A stretch of DNA of 64,000 nucleotides, taken from Chitinophaga deserti (lineage in GTDB: Bacteria > Bacteroidota > Bacteroidia > Chitinophagales > Chitinophagaceae). The notes under the pieces are model-generated. The model did not search any database. It saw nothing but the letters and a program-made list of their open reading frames with translations, and was not told the DNA's origin. Made by a program: the position numbers and the translations under genes. Shown piece after piece: positions 1 through 8,371 of the stretch. Position 1 is the stretch's first letter; the number at the start of each line of letters is the position of its first letter. The stretch is from NCBI RefSeq assembly GCF_003149455.1, contig NZ_QFFK01000001.1, positions 924,328 to 988,327 of the forward strand, written 5' to 3'.

Positions 1-1
1 T

Positions 2-184
2 GAGCGCGACAGCATCCTCCGCAGCTTCGGGGGCATTATACGCCGGGCCAGGTACTTCAATCAACCTGCTGCCGTGCCTTATGCCGTACTAAGTGATCAT
101 TACGAAGAACTACGCGATTGTTACAATACCTTCATCCCTGATGCCGAAAACTTTATGAAATCTCTGACAATCGAGCTTTCCTGA
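2..184 (+). CDS. C-terminal end of a protein cut by the window edge
   Basis: An open frame runs from the window edge to the TGA at 182-184 and gives 60 residues, beginning ERDSILRSFGG and ending KSLTIELS. It is followed 16 bp later by the promoter of the DUF2911 gene. The segment is charged and looks helical. I do not recognise the family from this fragment. The frame has normal codon use for the window and no internal stop, so it is probably the real end of a gene whose start lies upstream. It could also be chance, given only 183 bases. Confidence 0.6.
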   Translation, partial: ERDSILRSFGGIIRRARYFNQPAAVPYAVLSDHYEELRDCYNTFIPDAENFMKSLTIELS

Positions 185-200
185 TTCCCTGAAAAACACG

Positions 201-208
201 TAGGTTTG
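201..208 (+). promoter_or_regulatory. -7 promoter box of the DUF2911 gene
   Basis: TAGGTTTG matches the Bacteroidota -7 consensus TAnnTTTG, 31 bp before the ATG at 240. No clear TTG is seen at the -33 position, so activity is inferred. Confidence 0.45.
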
Positions 209-239
209 GGGCCAATTTCTAATCTATTATTCAACGCAT

Positions 240-857
240 ATGAATACGCTCAAAACGCTCTTCGTCATAGCAGGATTGGCTGTGTGCAGCCTGGCAACCG
301 CCCAGGAAAAGAAAATGCCTCCGGTGGACCCCAGTCCTATGGATATGGCATATTACCCCGTAATGTACCCTTACGTTTGTAAGGTAAAAGGTGAGCCCGG
401 CGCTCTGGTGGCCAGGGCCATCTTCAGCCGTCCGCAGAAAAAAGGACGCCCCATCTTCGGGAACCTCGTGGAATACGGCAAAGTATGGCGCCTCGGGGCT
501 AACGAAGCCACCGAGCTGGAGTTCTACCGCCCGGTGACCATCGGCGGCAAAACCATCCCTAAAGGCCGTTATACCCTGTATGCCATCCCCAGTGAAACCA
601 AGTGGACGGTTATTCTTAATAAGCAGACCGACATCTGGGGAGCCTATAAATATGAGCCTCAGCTTGATGTAGCCCGTGTGGATGTTCCGGTGACCGCTTC
701 TCCGGAGGAGATAGAAGCTTTCAGCCTCGTGTTTGAAAAGGCCCCTTACGGCGCCAACCTGCTGATGGGCTGGGATAAAACGCAGGTAACGCTCCCCATC
801 CGCTGGTCGGATTCAAAAGCCATTACCGCTTCCAATACTAAACCGAAGAAGAAATAA
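240..857 (+). CDS. DUF2911 domain-containing secreted protein
   Basis: A 205-residue protein with a Sec signal peptide (residues 1-21, ending LATAQ). The DUF2911 domain follows over about residues 45-180; recognisable stretches are the SRPQKKGRPIFG region, VWRLGANEATE and IPKGRYTLYAIP. The family is common and uncharacterised in Bacteroidota and is predicted to act in the periplasm or on the surface. The lysine-rich tail (TKPKKK) is unremarkable. The gene is monocistronic: it has its own -7 box and a strong terminator directly downstream. No catalytic function can be assigned. Confidence 0.88.
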   Translation: MNTLKTLFVIAGLAVCSLATAQEKKMPPVDPSPMDMAYYPVMYPYVCKVKGEPGALVARAIFSRPQKKGRPIFGNLVEYGKVWRLGANEATELEFYRPVTIGGKTIPKGRYTLYAIPSETKWTVILNKQTDIWGAYKYEPQLDVARVDVPVTASPEEIEAFSLVFEKAPYGANLLMGWDKTQVTLPIRWSDSKAITASNTKPKKK

Positions 858-881
858 CCCCGGTGGGAATGAACGATATGC

Positions 882-915
882 AAAAAGGGCAGCGAGATTT
901 CGCTGCCCTTTTTTT
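882..915 (+). terminator. Intrinsic terminator of the DUF2911 gene
   Basis: An 8-bp GC-rich stem (GGGCAGCG 887-894 with CGCTGCCC 901-908) with a 6-nt loop is followed by a run of T from 909. It ends 24 bp after the stop codon. Confidence 0.85.
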
Positions 916-944
916 ATTTCTGCAATCTGAGATTGGGTCTAAAG

Positions 945-1074
945 AAAAAAGCGGTAAGAATACCGCCTTCAGAAAATTTTAACCATATCCTATGAAAAAC
1001 CTGAGTTAAAATTATCGGAAATCTCCATACATCTGAGCGCATTCTGGTGAAAGCTGTTATTTTTCTCGTAAGCG
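945..1074 (-). ncRNA. Putative small RNA unit, copy A (multi-copy family)
   Basis: Read on the minus strand, the unit has direct repeats CGCTTACG (1067-1074) and CTTTCACC (1046-1053) 21 bp apart, 31 bp of spacer, a degenerate -7 box TAATTTTA (1007-1014), five bases, and then the conserved RNA start GG at 1001. The conserved core TTTTTCATAGGATATGG is followed by a terminator with stem GCGGTA/TACCGC (951-966) and six T. The predicted RNA is about 57 nt. It is convergent with the DUF2911 terminator. A 914-1174 minus-strand frame crosses it but reads straight through the terminator and looks non-coding. The function is unknown. The remaining bases of the 858-1251 gap hold only the DUF2911 terminator and the promoter of the next gene. 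Confidence 0.6.
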
Positions 1075-1218
1075 ATGGAAAAGGGCGGGCGTAATGCCGA
1101 TAAAGAACCCTGAAACCACCAAATGCCCACTGCGAAACGGTTTCAGCGCATACGGCATAGCACATACGTGTCATGTGAGGTTATATTGCGGCAACGGATT
1201 CCGGGCGCGTAAAATCGT

Positions 1219-1226
1219 TACCTTTG
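1219..1226 (+). promoter_or_regulatory. -7 promoter box of the trans-sulfuration gene
   Basis: TACCTTTG is an exact TAnnTTTG match, 25 bp before the ATG at 1252. A TTG at 1186-1188 is too far away (30 bp) to be a convincing -33 element. Confidence 0.5.
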
Positions 1227-1251
1227 GCTTTCCCATAAAATCTAGCAAACC

Positions 1252-2391
1252 ATGAAGTTAGGTACTAAGCTGATCCATGCCGGCGTTGAGCCAGACCCCT
1301 CTACCGGCGCCATTATGACGCCGATTTTCCAGACATCTACCTATGTTCAGGCCGCTCCGGGCGACCATAAGGGCTACGAATACGCCCGGACACAGAACCC
1401 TACCCGCCACGCCCTCCAGAATGCCCTGGCAGCCATAGAAAACGGGAAGCATGGCATTTGCTTCGGAAGCGGCCTCGCTGCCACCGATGCGATCATGAAA
1501 CTGCTCTCTCCTGGTGATGAAGTAGTGGCTTCCAGCGACTTATATGGCGGAACCTTCCGGATTTTCACAAAAGTTTTTGCCAAATACGGTATCAAATTCC
1601 AGTTTGCAGACCTCCAGGATGCGGCCCAGCTCAACCAGCACCTCACCCCGGCTACAAAGCTCATCTGGATAGAGACGCCTACCAACCCCATGCTCAATAT
1701 CATCGATATTGCCGCCTGCGCTGCCATAGCCAAAGGAAAAGGCATCCTGCTGGCGGTCGATAATACCTTTGCTTCCCCTTATCTCCAGAACCCGCTTGAT
1801 CTCGGAGCTGATATAGTGGTACATTCTGCCACAAAATACCTTGGCGGGCATAGTGATGTGGTACATGGTGCCGTGATCGTAAAAGACGACGCCCTTGCCC
1901 AGCAACTGGCCTTTATTCAGAACAGTTGTGGTGCCGTACCGGGCCCGCAGGATTGCTTCCTGGTACTCCGTGGTATTAAAACCCTACATGTACGCATGCA
2001 GCGCCATTGCGAGAACGGTGAGGCCGTAGCCCGCTACCTCCGGGAGCATCCTAAAGTAGGGAAAGTGTACTGGTGCGGCTTCGAAGACCATCCTAACCAC
2101 GATATCGCCAAAAAGCAGATGCGCGGCTTCGGCGGCATGATTTCTTTTACCCTGAAAGATGATAGTATGGATGCCGCCCTGAAAGTACTCAGCGGCACGC
2201 ATCTCTTTTCCCTGGCCGAGTCTCTGGGTGGTGTGGAAAGCCTGATAGGCCATCCGGCATCCATGACGCATGCTTCCATTCCACGGGAAGAAAGGCTGAA
2301 AAATGGCCTGACAGATTCCCTGATCAGGCTGAGCGTAGGCATTGAAGATGTGTCTGATCTGATCGAAGACCTTAAAAAAGCCTTAAGCTGA
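1252..2391 (+). CDS. PLP-dependent trans-sulfuration enzyme (cystathionine gamma-synthase/lyase family)
   Basis: A 379-residue cytosolic PLP enzyme of the Cys/Met metabolism family, full length. The PLP lysine is K195 in SATKYLGGHSD, the pyridine-contacting aspartate is D170 (AVDNTFASP), and the phosphate-binding YxR is Y44/R46. Such enzymes form or cleave cystathionine, linking cysteine and methionine metabolism; synthase, gamma-lyase and methionine gamma-lyase cannot be separated safely by eye. The gene has its own -7 box and is followed 99 bp later by the TIGR02757 gene on the same strand. The ATG at 1252 is the natural family start (MKLGTKLIHAG). Confidence 0.92.
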   Translation: MKLGTKLIHAGVEPDPSTGAIMTPIFQTSTYVQAAPGDHKGYEYARTQNPTRHALQNALAAIENGKHGICFGSGLAATDAIMKLLSPGDEVVASSDLYGGTFRIFTKVFAKYGIKFQFADLQDAAQLNQHLTPATKLIWIETPTNPMLNIIDIAACAAIAKGKGILLAVDNTFASPYLQNPLDLGADIVVHSATKYLGGHSDVVHGAVIVKDDALAQQLAFIQNSCGAVPGPQDCFLVLRGIKTLHVRMQRHCENGEAVARYLREHPKVGKVYWCGFEDHPNHDIAKKQMRGFGGMISFTLKDDSMDAALKVLSGTHLFSLAESLGGVESLIGHPASMTHASIPREERLKNGLTDSLIRLSVGIEDVSDLIEDLKKALS

Positions 2392-2490
2392 TAGGATTGT
2401 TGGGTCAATCTGCTTACTTTTAGCACATTACACCTACATGCCTCCCGGTCCTGCAAATGGTTGGGGGCATTTTTTCCATATACTACGACC

Positions 2491-3264
2491 ATGAAGTTCC
2501 AGCAACTGAAAGAATTTTTAGACGCCAAAGCGGATCATTACGACCAGCCTGCCTTCATAGCGGGCGATCCGGTGAGTATCCCACACCGGTATTCGAAACT
2601 GCAGGATATTGAGATTTCGGGATTGTTTGCGGCCATCCTCGCCTGGGGTAACCGCACTACCATTATCAACAAGTGTTCCGAACTGATGGAGCTTTTTGAT
2701 AATGCCCCCTATGATTATATCCTGAATCATGACCCGCGCGACCGGATGAAGCTCATGAATTTCAGGCACCGCACGTTTAACGGGCTGGACCTCCTCTATT
2801 TCGTGGAGTTCCTCCAGCATTATTATACCAACGTTACTTCCCTTGAATTTGCCTTCAGCGGGCACCTTCAGCCGGAAGACACCTCGGTGGAAAACGCCCT
2901 TACCGGCTTCCACCAGATATTTTTTGCCATGGAGCATCCGGACAGGACGCGCAAACATATCTCCACCCCAGCGCGTAACAGCGCCTGCAAAAGGCTCAAC
3001 ATGTACCTGCGGTGGATGGTGCGCCAGGATAAAAATGGCGTGGATTTTGGACTGTGGAAGCATATTTCGCCCACGCAGCTCGTTTGCCCGGTGGATATCC
3101 ATGTCAGCCGCGTAGCTGCCAGGCTCGGCCTCATTCAGAGTGCTGATGCCAACTGGAAAACGGCTCTCGAGCTTACCAGCCAGCTGCGACTGATGGATCC
3201 CGCAGACCCTGTGAAATACGATTTCGCATTGTTCGGGCTGGGGGTCATTGAAAAATACGTTTGA
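2491..3264 (+). CDS. TIGR02757 family protein (DUF2400)
   Basis: A 257-residue protein starting at the ATG at 2491. The reading frame stays open further upstream from a TTG, but the added residues do not look like family sequence. Family features include the DPVSIPHRYSKLQDIEISG segment near residue 25, the ILAWGNRTTI stretch, and the late VDIHVSRVAARLGL segment, which resembles HhH-GPD-like DNA glycosylase folds. The biochemical role is not established. It is widespread in Bacteroidota. It lies upstream of the DUF6263 gene on the same strand with a 15-bp gap, so co-transcription is likely. Confidence 0.85.
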   Translation: MKFQQLKEFLDAKADHYDQPAFIAGDPVSIPHRYSKLQDIEISGLFAAILAWGNRTTIINKCSELMELFDNAPYDYILNHDPRDRMKLMNFRHRTFNGLDLLYFVEFLQHYYTNVTSLEFAFSGHLQPEDTSVENALTGFHQIFFAMEHPDRTRKHISTPARNSACKRLNMYLRWMVRQDKNGVDFGLWKHISPTQLVCPVDIHVSRVAARLGLIQSADANWKTALELTSQLRLMDPADPVKYDFALFGLGVIEKYV

Positions 3265-3279
3265 TCAAAGTAAGTGATA

Positions 3280-4218
3280 ATGAAGAAACTCACCGGACTG
3301 GTAGCGCTGTGCTGCCTCGCCTTATCCCTCTCCGCGCAGGACTATGTGGAGCTGAATTACAAACTGAAAACAGGGAGTGAATTTTCGCTGAGCCAGGAAA
3401 GCCGCAGTGAAACCTACATTACGGTAAGCGAAGTAATCCAGCGCACCACCCGCGATTACAATAATAAAATGTCTGTTAAGGTAACCGATGCCAATCCCGG
3501 CAAGTATACCCTGGCATGGGCCTATACCGACATCAAGTTTAACTTCAACGCCAAGAACCAGAATATTTACGTAGATGCCAAAACAGACCATCCGGACGAG
3601 CCGCTGCAGGGTGCGCTTAAACTGATGCTCAACCAATCCTTCACGGTAGAAATACAGGGGAATGGTTCCATCGTAAAAGTGGATGGCCTCGATGCATTGT
3701 TAGACAAGGCTTCGGAAGCATTCGCCAAACTGAAAACTGATGAGCGCGATGCTTATAAGAAGCTCCTGAAAGACCAGTTTGGTACCGATGCATTCCGCGG
3801 GTGGCTGGAGCAGCTGCTGGTCATCTACCCCGTACATGGCATTAAAAACGGCACACAGTGGGAAGAAAGCGTTCCGCTCCGCGGAGGGCTTAAAGGCCGC
3901 ATAGATCTCTACTGGAACCTCCAGCACTGGGATGGCCAGACCGCCAAGATCAATACCACCGGTAATATCAAAACCGATAAGGTGGAAACCTTTACCATAG
4001 AAGAAGGTATTCAGGCAACTGCTTCTATTGACGGTACGCTTACCACCAACTATCTCATCAACCGCGAAAGCGGTTTCCCCAGCATTGCCGTGCAGAACAC
4101 AGAAATGAAGGGAGAATATGTTTATCTGGCCAACCGTAAGAAGCAGCTTAAAAAGGATCTGAAAGTGCCGGTAAAAATCGTTACTAACGCCTCCTATAAG
4201 ATCAAGCAGATCAAATAA
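3280..4218 (+). CDS. Secreted DUF6263-like protein
   Basis: A 312-residue protein with a signal peptide (MKKLTGLVALCCLALSLSAQ). The mature part is predicted beta-rich, with a pattern (LNYKLKTGSEFSLSQES, TTNYLINRESGFP) typical of the uncharacterised DUF6263 group of Bacteroidota. The ATG at 3280 is preferred over an in-frame GTG at 3274 because it gives a clean signal peptide. The stop codon overlaps the start of the next gene (TAATG), so the two are translationally coupled. The family name is from memory of sequence style; the function is unknown. Confidence 0.7.
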   Translation: MKKLTGLVALCCLALSLSAQDYVELNYKLKTGSEFSLSQESRSETYITVSEVIQRTTRDYNNKMSVKVTDANPGKYTLAWAYTDIKFNFNAKNQNIYVDAKTDHPDEPLQGALKLMLNQSFTVEIQGNGSIVKVDGLDALLDKASEAFAKLKTDERDAYKKLLKDQFGTDAFRGWLEQLLVIYPVHGIKNGTQWEESVPLRGGLKGRIDLYWNLQHWDGQTAKINTTGNIKTDKVETFTIEEGIQATASIDGTLTTNYLINRESGFPSIAVQNTEMKGEYVYLANRKKQLKKDLKVPVKIVTNASYKIKQIK

Positions 4219-4553
4219 TGGAACAGCGACACCTGGAAGAAGCCGGAACCTGGCTGGTGGAAAATGCTGGTATTAACCTGCCCTCCGCCTTCACCATGGA
4301 AGATCTCGAGAATACGCTTGCTGCTGCGCTCGAAGCACTTGTAGAGAGCAACTTCCAGCAGTTTGTATTGCTCCTTTACCAGGTAGATGTACCGGAGAAT
4401 AAGGTTAAAACCATACTCGCCAGCGAAAGTTATCCGGATGTTTACCGGTCTGTTGCCAGGCTGATCATAGAACGGCAAACAGAGAAAATCATCTCCCGGG
4501 AAAAGTACCGCCAGTCGCCTGACTCCCTCGCCAGTGATGCGGAAAAATGGTAA
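4218..4553 (+). CDS. Small hypothetical helical protein coupled to the DUF6263 gene
   Basis: A 111-residue acidic protein, probably cytosolic, with no signal peptide or membrane segment and mostly predicted helix. Its ATG overlaps the preceding stop codon by one base (TAATG at 4216-4220), which is strong support that it is a real gene. I do not recognise the family. A bidirectional terminator follows within 12 bp, so it is the last gene of the unit that starts at 2491 or earlier. Confidence 0.75.
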   Translation: MEQRHLEEAGTWLVENAGINLPSAFTMEDLENTLAAALEALVESNFQQFVLLLYQVDVPENKVKTILASESYPDVYRSVARLIIERQTEKIISREKYRQSPDSLASDAEKW

Positions 4554-4564
4554 AAACTAATATA

Positions 4565-4603
4565 AAAAGAAGCCGCCCCGGTATTACCAGGGCGGCTTCT
4601 TTT
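4565..4603. terminator. Bidirectional terminator between convergent genes
   Basis: A perfect 14-bp stem, AAAAGAAGCCGCCC (4565-4578) with its complement (4590-4603), lies between the 111-residue gene (plus) and the hydroxylase gene (minus). The A and T flanks allow function on both strands. Confidence 0.85.
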
Positions 4604-4618
4604 ATTTTACAGATTCAA

Positions 4619-5281
4619 TTATTTGTCAAACATCAGCGTCTTAACCTTGTCTTTATCTTCCTTCTCTTTTTCCAGGTCGAAGAATGTCCCGAACACCCGG
4701 TCCCAGAATGCGGAGCTTACACCAAAGCCTTTGTCGTCGCTTTTATAATGATGCAGGTGATGATTGCGCCAGAGCGGCTTCAGGAACCTGAAAGGCGGGT
4801 TCCAGGCATGGATGGCGTAGTGCATGCTGCCATACATTAGATACCCCAGCAGAAACCCGGGGAAGAACATAAACGTCGTCTCCCGCAGGAATATATATAT
4901 GCCGCCAAATATCAGTGAAGCAAGGATGAGGCTGGGAACAGGCGGCATAAAGAGCCGCTGCTTATCGCGAGGGTATTCGTGATGGTTGCCATGCAACACA
5001 TAAATAAAGCGGGTCATACGCGGGCTTTCAGTTACCATGTGAAAAATCCAGCGATGCATGATGTATTCGAAAAAGGACCAGAAAAACATGGCGCCGAAAA
5101 ATACCAGCGCTATACGCCCTACGCTGAATCCCAAAGCACTGTGACTATAATACAGCGAGTATCCGATCAAAGGAAGATACATTCCCCAGATAACGAGGGG
5201 GTGGGTTTTGGTCAGCATTTCCAGATACCGGCTTTCAAAAAGTTTTGCCTGTCCTTTATTCTTGATCTTCTCAAACTTCAT
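4619..5281 (-). CDS. Fatty acid hydroxylase / sterol desaturase family membrane protein
   Basis: A 220-residue integral membrane di-iron hydroxylase. The histidine clusters are visible: HRWIFH (76-81), HGNHHE (97-102), then HYAIHAW and RNHHLHHY in the last third. This pattern resembles fatty-acid 2-hydroxylases (FA2H/Scs7-like). Bacteroidota make sphingolipids, so hydroxylation of ceramide acyl chains is a reasonable guess, but the substrate is inferred. I chose the ATG at 5281; an in-frame TTG at 5290 adds three residues. A bidirectional terminator lies directly downstream. Confidence 0.85.
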   Translation of the reverse strand: MKFEKIKNKGQAKLFESRYLEMLTKTHPLVIWGMYLPLIGYSLYYSHSALGFSVGRIALVFFGAMFFWSFFEYIMHRWIFHMVTESPRMTRFIYVLHGNHHEYPRDKQRLFMPPVPSLILASLIFGGIYIFLRETTFMFFPGFLLGYLMYGSMHYAIHAWNPPFRFLKPLWRNHHLHHYKSDDKGFGVSSAFWDRVFGTFFDLEKEKEDKDKVKTLMFDK

Positions 5282-5351
5282 GACTCCCAAGTTTTAAATT
5301 AAACCATTTATTTAATCAGTAACAGGAGTAGGGAACCAAATGTTTTGTTGG

Positions 5352-7289
5352 TTATTGTGTGGCCAATAACCGGGGAACAATTACAAATTCATAGTCTTTC
5401 AGCTGCAAATATCGTATCAATTTATGCAATTGAAAATAAAATTTATCCTTCCGCCGGGGGTCAGTACCTATGTGTACCAACAACATAAACCCATTAAGCC
5501 CCGCCGGGCGCAGGTTTTCGTACTGAATGACGGATTCATGGATTTTGTCGCTTGGCAGGTATGATTTCCCCATTTCAGGATAGGTATAGTCTGCATGGGA
5601 ACGTGTACCCGGTGTAAAGTTGATGAGCTGCATCCCCAGATCGTTCGTCCATTTCACGATGCTGTCGTTGTACCATTCATAAGGCGGCAGGAAGTAATGG
5701 GGTTCCGGCAGGCCGAGGCGCGTCATGGCAAGGAGATTCATATCCAGATCAGCCTCAAATTCACTGCGGGTAACCAGCAGGCTGTCGCGCTTCTTCCAGT
5801 CGCAATACAACAGGTGCTTCCCGGAATGCGGGCCGAGGTAATGCCCATCGGCATACAGACTGCGGATAAGCGATGCAAATGATGGATTCTCATAAAAATC
5901 GCCTGTTAGAAAGAAAGACGCTTTTACTCCCAGGCGCTTCAGTGTTTCCAGTATATGCTTCCCGCCATCGGCATACTCATGCCCTGTAAATACAAGTGCC
6001 AGCTGTTTCCGTGTGGTATCGCCCCGGGTAATGGCTGCCGGCTTTTCTCCCAGTCCCCGAACAGCTTCCCTAAAGCGTGAGAGATCCGGCCTGATGGCAG
6101 GCGCGTTAGCCAGTGCGTAGTCGTACAAAATATCTCCCACCTCACGGAAAAACGGATAGCCGGTTTCTTCATATTCATACTTGCCATCGTTCAGCACCCC
6201 GTCGCGGTTTACATAGATATTCCCTGATACCATGAATTCCAGATTATTCCTGAAATCCGCGAAATAGGCCACATCCGTGAGGTAGCCATACGACCATCCG
6301 GTTTTGTTGAACACCCTGATATGTGAAGGGAGTTTCCGGCGGCCGTCTTTATATCGGAAAAACTTCGTGTAGCTGTCAAAAAATTCCGAAGTATCATACC
6401 GCGGGTGATCACTTTCGGATGGCAATGCTGCCATCCAGCGGTAGAGGAACCTGTAGTCTTCTTCCTGTAATGCAAACCGCTCCTTAACCGCCACAGACTC
6501 CGGGAATATAACGGATCGCAGCAGGCGGTGCAGATCTTCAAGGGGAAAGTAATTATGCCTCGTAAAGTCCATGGGGGTACGGATGAGGCTGTCGTTCCTG
6601 TCCCAATGCGAATGCCCCACCAGCACGGTTTTACTGTAGTCAAATGCCGCACTGTTATATACCGCGGGCTGACTGTACAATGTTTTCCCGTTCTGCACAA
6701 AGCGCACGGGATTGGTATGCCGGTTTTCTTCTTCACTCATCGAAACAAAGCGCCGTACGATCCGGACATCTTTAAATCCTTTACTGCGCAAATTATCATG
6801 GATATACCCCTGCCCCAGGAATTCATACAACCGGTTGTATGCGTCATTATCAGAAACGAGGAATATCTTTTTGATGTATTGCGCAACGGATGGCAGTCCG
6901 TTAGCTGCGGAAGTATCTGTATACACGGCGGATTGGCGGCTCCATGCACTGTCTGTAAGCATAGGCGTCCATTTCCAGAGTTTCAGCTGCCGCATTTTCT
7001 CCAGCGCCAGGAAGGCCAGTGGCATTTTAACGGTGGAGGCAGGATTAAAATACTGGTTACGGTCGGTATTGAAATGCCAGTCGCGGAAGGTGGGATTGCC
7101 TTTACTGTCCCGGGAAATGGTGGTAAAGATGAGTTGAACGTGGAAAGAATCCGGGTTGCTGAGGATATGCCGCAGTTGCGGAGATGCGCGCTGAAAGAGG
7201 AGGTCGCGCAAAGGTGCGTCTGTACGGGCCTGCGCGGTAACTGCGCAGGAATACGGCAGCAAAAGGCATAAAAGGAACCATCTGGACAT
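5352..7289 (-). CDS. Serine hydrolase (class A beta-lactamase fold) fused to a NodB-like polysaccharide deacetylase
   Basis: A 645-residue secreted protein with a signal peptide (1-20). Residues about 40-390 carry the three penicillin-interacting motifs of class A beta-lactamases: STVK (S85, K88), SDN (146-148) and KTG (329-331). Residues about 420-640 resemble polysaccharide deacetylases, with HSGKH (488-492) as metal-binding motif 2 and LPPYEW (534-539) in place of RPPY. The first motif, normally TFDDG, is replaced by VFTGHEYADGG, so the deacetylase may have altered metal binding or be inactive. A peptidoglycan or cell-wall role is an inference. The gene is divergent from the FAH gene. Confidence 0.85.
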   Translation of the reverse strand: MSRWFLLCLLLPYSCAVTAQARTDAPLRDLLFQRASPQLRHILSNPDSFHVQLIFTTISRDSKGNPTFRDWHFNTDRNQYFNPASTVKMPLAFLALEKMRQLKLWKWTPMLTDSAWSRQSAVYTDTSAANGLPSVAQYIKKIFLVSDNDAYNRLYEFLGQGYIHDNLRSKGFKDVRIVRRFVSMSEEENRHTNPVRFVQNGKTLYSQPAVYNSAAFDYSKTVLVGHSHWDRNDSLIRTPMDFTRHNYFPLEDLHRLLRSVIFPESVAVKERFALQEEDYRFLYRWMAALPSESDHPRYDTSEFFDSYTKFFRYKDGRRKLPSHIRVFNKTGWSYGYLTDVAYFADFRNNLEFMVSGNIYVNRDGVLNDGKYEYEETGYPFFREVGDILYDYALANAPAIRPDLSRFREAVRGLGEKPAAITRGDTTRKQLALVFTGHEYADGGKHILETLKRLGVKASFFLTGDFYENPSFASLIRSLYADGHYLGPHSGKHLLYCDWKKRDSLLVTRSEFEADLDMNLLAMTRLGLPEPHYFLPPYEWYNDSIVKWTNDLGMQLINFTPGTRSHADYTYPEMGKSYLPSDKIHESVIQYENLRPAGLNGFMLLVHIGTDPRRKDKFYFQLHKLIRYLQLKDYEFVIVPRLLATQ

Positions 7290-7312
7290 ACCTTAAAGCT
7301 ATAAAAATCCGA

Positions 7313-7320
7313 TATATTTG
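7313..7320 (+). promoter_or_regulatory. -7 promoter box of the FAH/flavin reductase operon
   Basis: TATATTTG is an exact consensus match, 25 bp before the ATG at 7346, in the 56-bp divergent gap with the serine hydrolase/deacetylase gene. No clear TTG lies at -33. Confidence 0.55.
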
Positions 7321-7345
7321 GCGCCAGAACACCAAAACCAACGCA

Positions 7346-8362
7346 ATGAAACTCGTAACCTATATACGGGAAGATGTAGATCAGCTGGCCATGCTTGTAA
7401 ACGGGCAGCTTTATAACCTGCAGGACCTCCACCCCGAGCTTCCTACCACCATGCATATGTTTTTGCAGATGTGGGAAGAAGTGATTGACCTGGCTAAAGC
7501 GATTGATGCCCGGCTGAAAGAAGGCCATTCTCCCCGTGCCAATATCCACGGTGTACCATTCGAAGAAGTACAACTGCTGGCCCCGGTGCCATTCCCTACC
7601 AGCTGCCGCGATGGCTATGCCTTCCGCCAGCATGTGGCCGCCGCACGCAGAAACCGCCGTGTGGATATGATCCCCGAGTTTGATCAGTATCCCATCTTTT
7701 ACTTTACCAACCACAACGCCATCCAGGGCCCCGGCGATATACTCTGTATGCCCGACCACTTCCAGCAGCTCGACTTTGAACTGGAAGCAGCCATCGTGAT
7801 CTGTAAGCGTGGCCGTAACATCCCTGCATCAGAGGCCGACGATTACATCGGCGGATATATGATCATGAACGACATGAGCGCCCGCCTGCTGCAGATGGAA
7901 GAAATGAAGCTCAACCTTGGTCCTGCCAAAGGCAAAGACTTCAGCACCGTAATAGGCCCCATGCTGGTTACGCCTGATGAACTGGAGCCGTATCGTATTC
8001 CCGCCAAAGAAGGGCATACCGGAAATAACTACAATCTGAAAATGCGCTGTTGGGTAAATGGCGTACAGGTGAGTGAAGGTAACATGGGCGATATGGACTG
8101 GACTTTCGCGGAGATCGTTGAGCGCTGTGCATATGGTGCCGACATTCTCCCCGGCGATGTAATCGGTAGCGGAACGGTAGGTACCGGCTGCTTCCTGGAG
8201 CTGAACGGCACCGGTAAACTCAATGACCCCAACTACCAGGTACAATGGCTGCAGGCCGGCGATGTAGTGGAAATGGAAATAGACGGGCTGGGTAAACTGA
8301 CGAACACCATTGTAGCAGAAGAAAGCGACTTTTCCATCCTTGCACAAAAGAAAAATATTTAA
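7346..8362 (+). CDS. Fumarylacetoacetate hydrolase (FAH) family protein
   Basis: A 338-residue cytosolic enzyme of the FAH superfamily, which cleaves C-C bonds of beta-diketo acids with a divalent metal. The FAH fold region spans about residues 75-330. Visible landmarks are FYFTNHNAIQGPGDI, the acidic metal site in LDFELEAAIVI, and YIGGYMIMNDMSAR. The length fits two-domain members rather than short isomerases. It is followed 9 bp later by a flavin reductase-like gene, so the pair forms an operon, often seen with aromatic amino acid (homogentisate) breakdown in Bacteroidota; that role is inferred, as no dioxygenase gene is in view. Confidence 0.88.
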   Translation: MKLVTYIREDVDQLAMLVNGQLYNLQDLHPELPTTMHMFLQMWEEVIDLAKAIDARLKEGHSPRANIHGVPFEEVQLLAPVPFPTSCRDGYAFRQHVAAARRNRRVDMIPEFDQYPIFYFTNHNAIQGPGDILCMPDHFQQLDFELEAAIVICKRGRNIPASEADDYIGGYMIMNDMSARLLQMEEMKLNLGPAKGKDFSTVIGPMLVTPDELEPYRIPAKEGHTGNNYNLKMRCWVNGVQVSEGNMGDMDWTFAEIVERCAYGADILPGDVIGSGTVGTGCFLELNGTGKLNDPNYQVQWLQAGDVVEMEIDGLGKLTNTIVAEESDFSILAQKKNI

Positions 8363-8371
8363 CAGACAGGC

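Noticed and set aside
914..1174. An 86-residue minus-strand frame over small RNA copy A
   Set aside because: It crosses the operator, promoter and terminator of copy A; the similarity to other frames is at the DNA level of the repeated unit.
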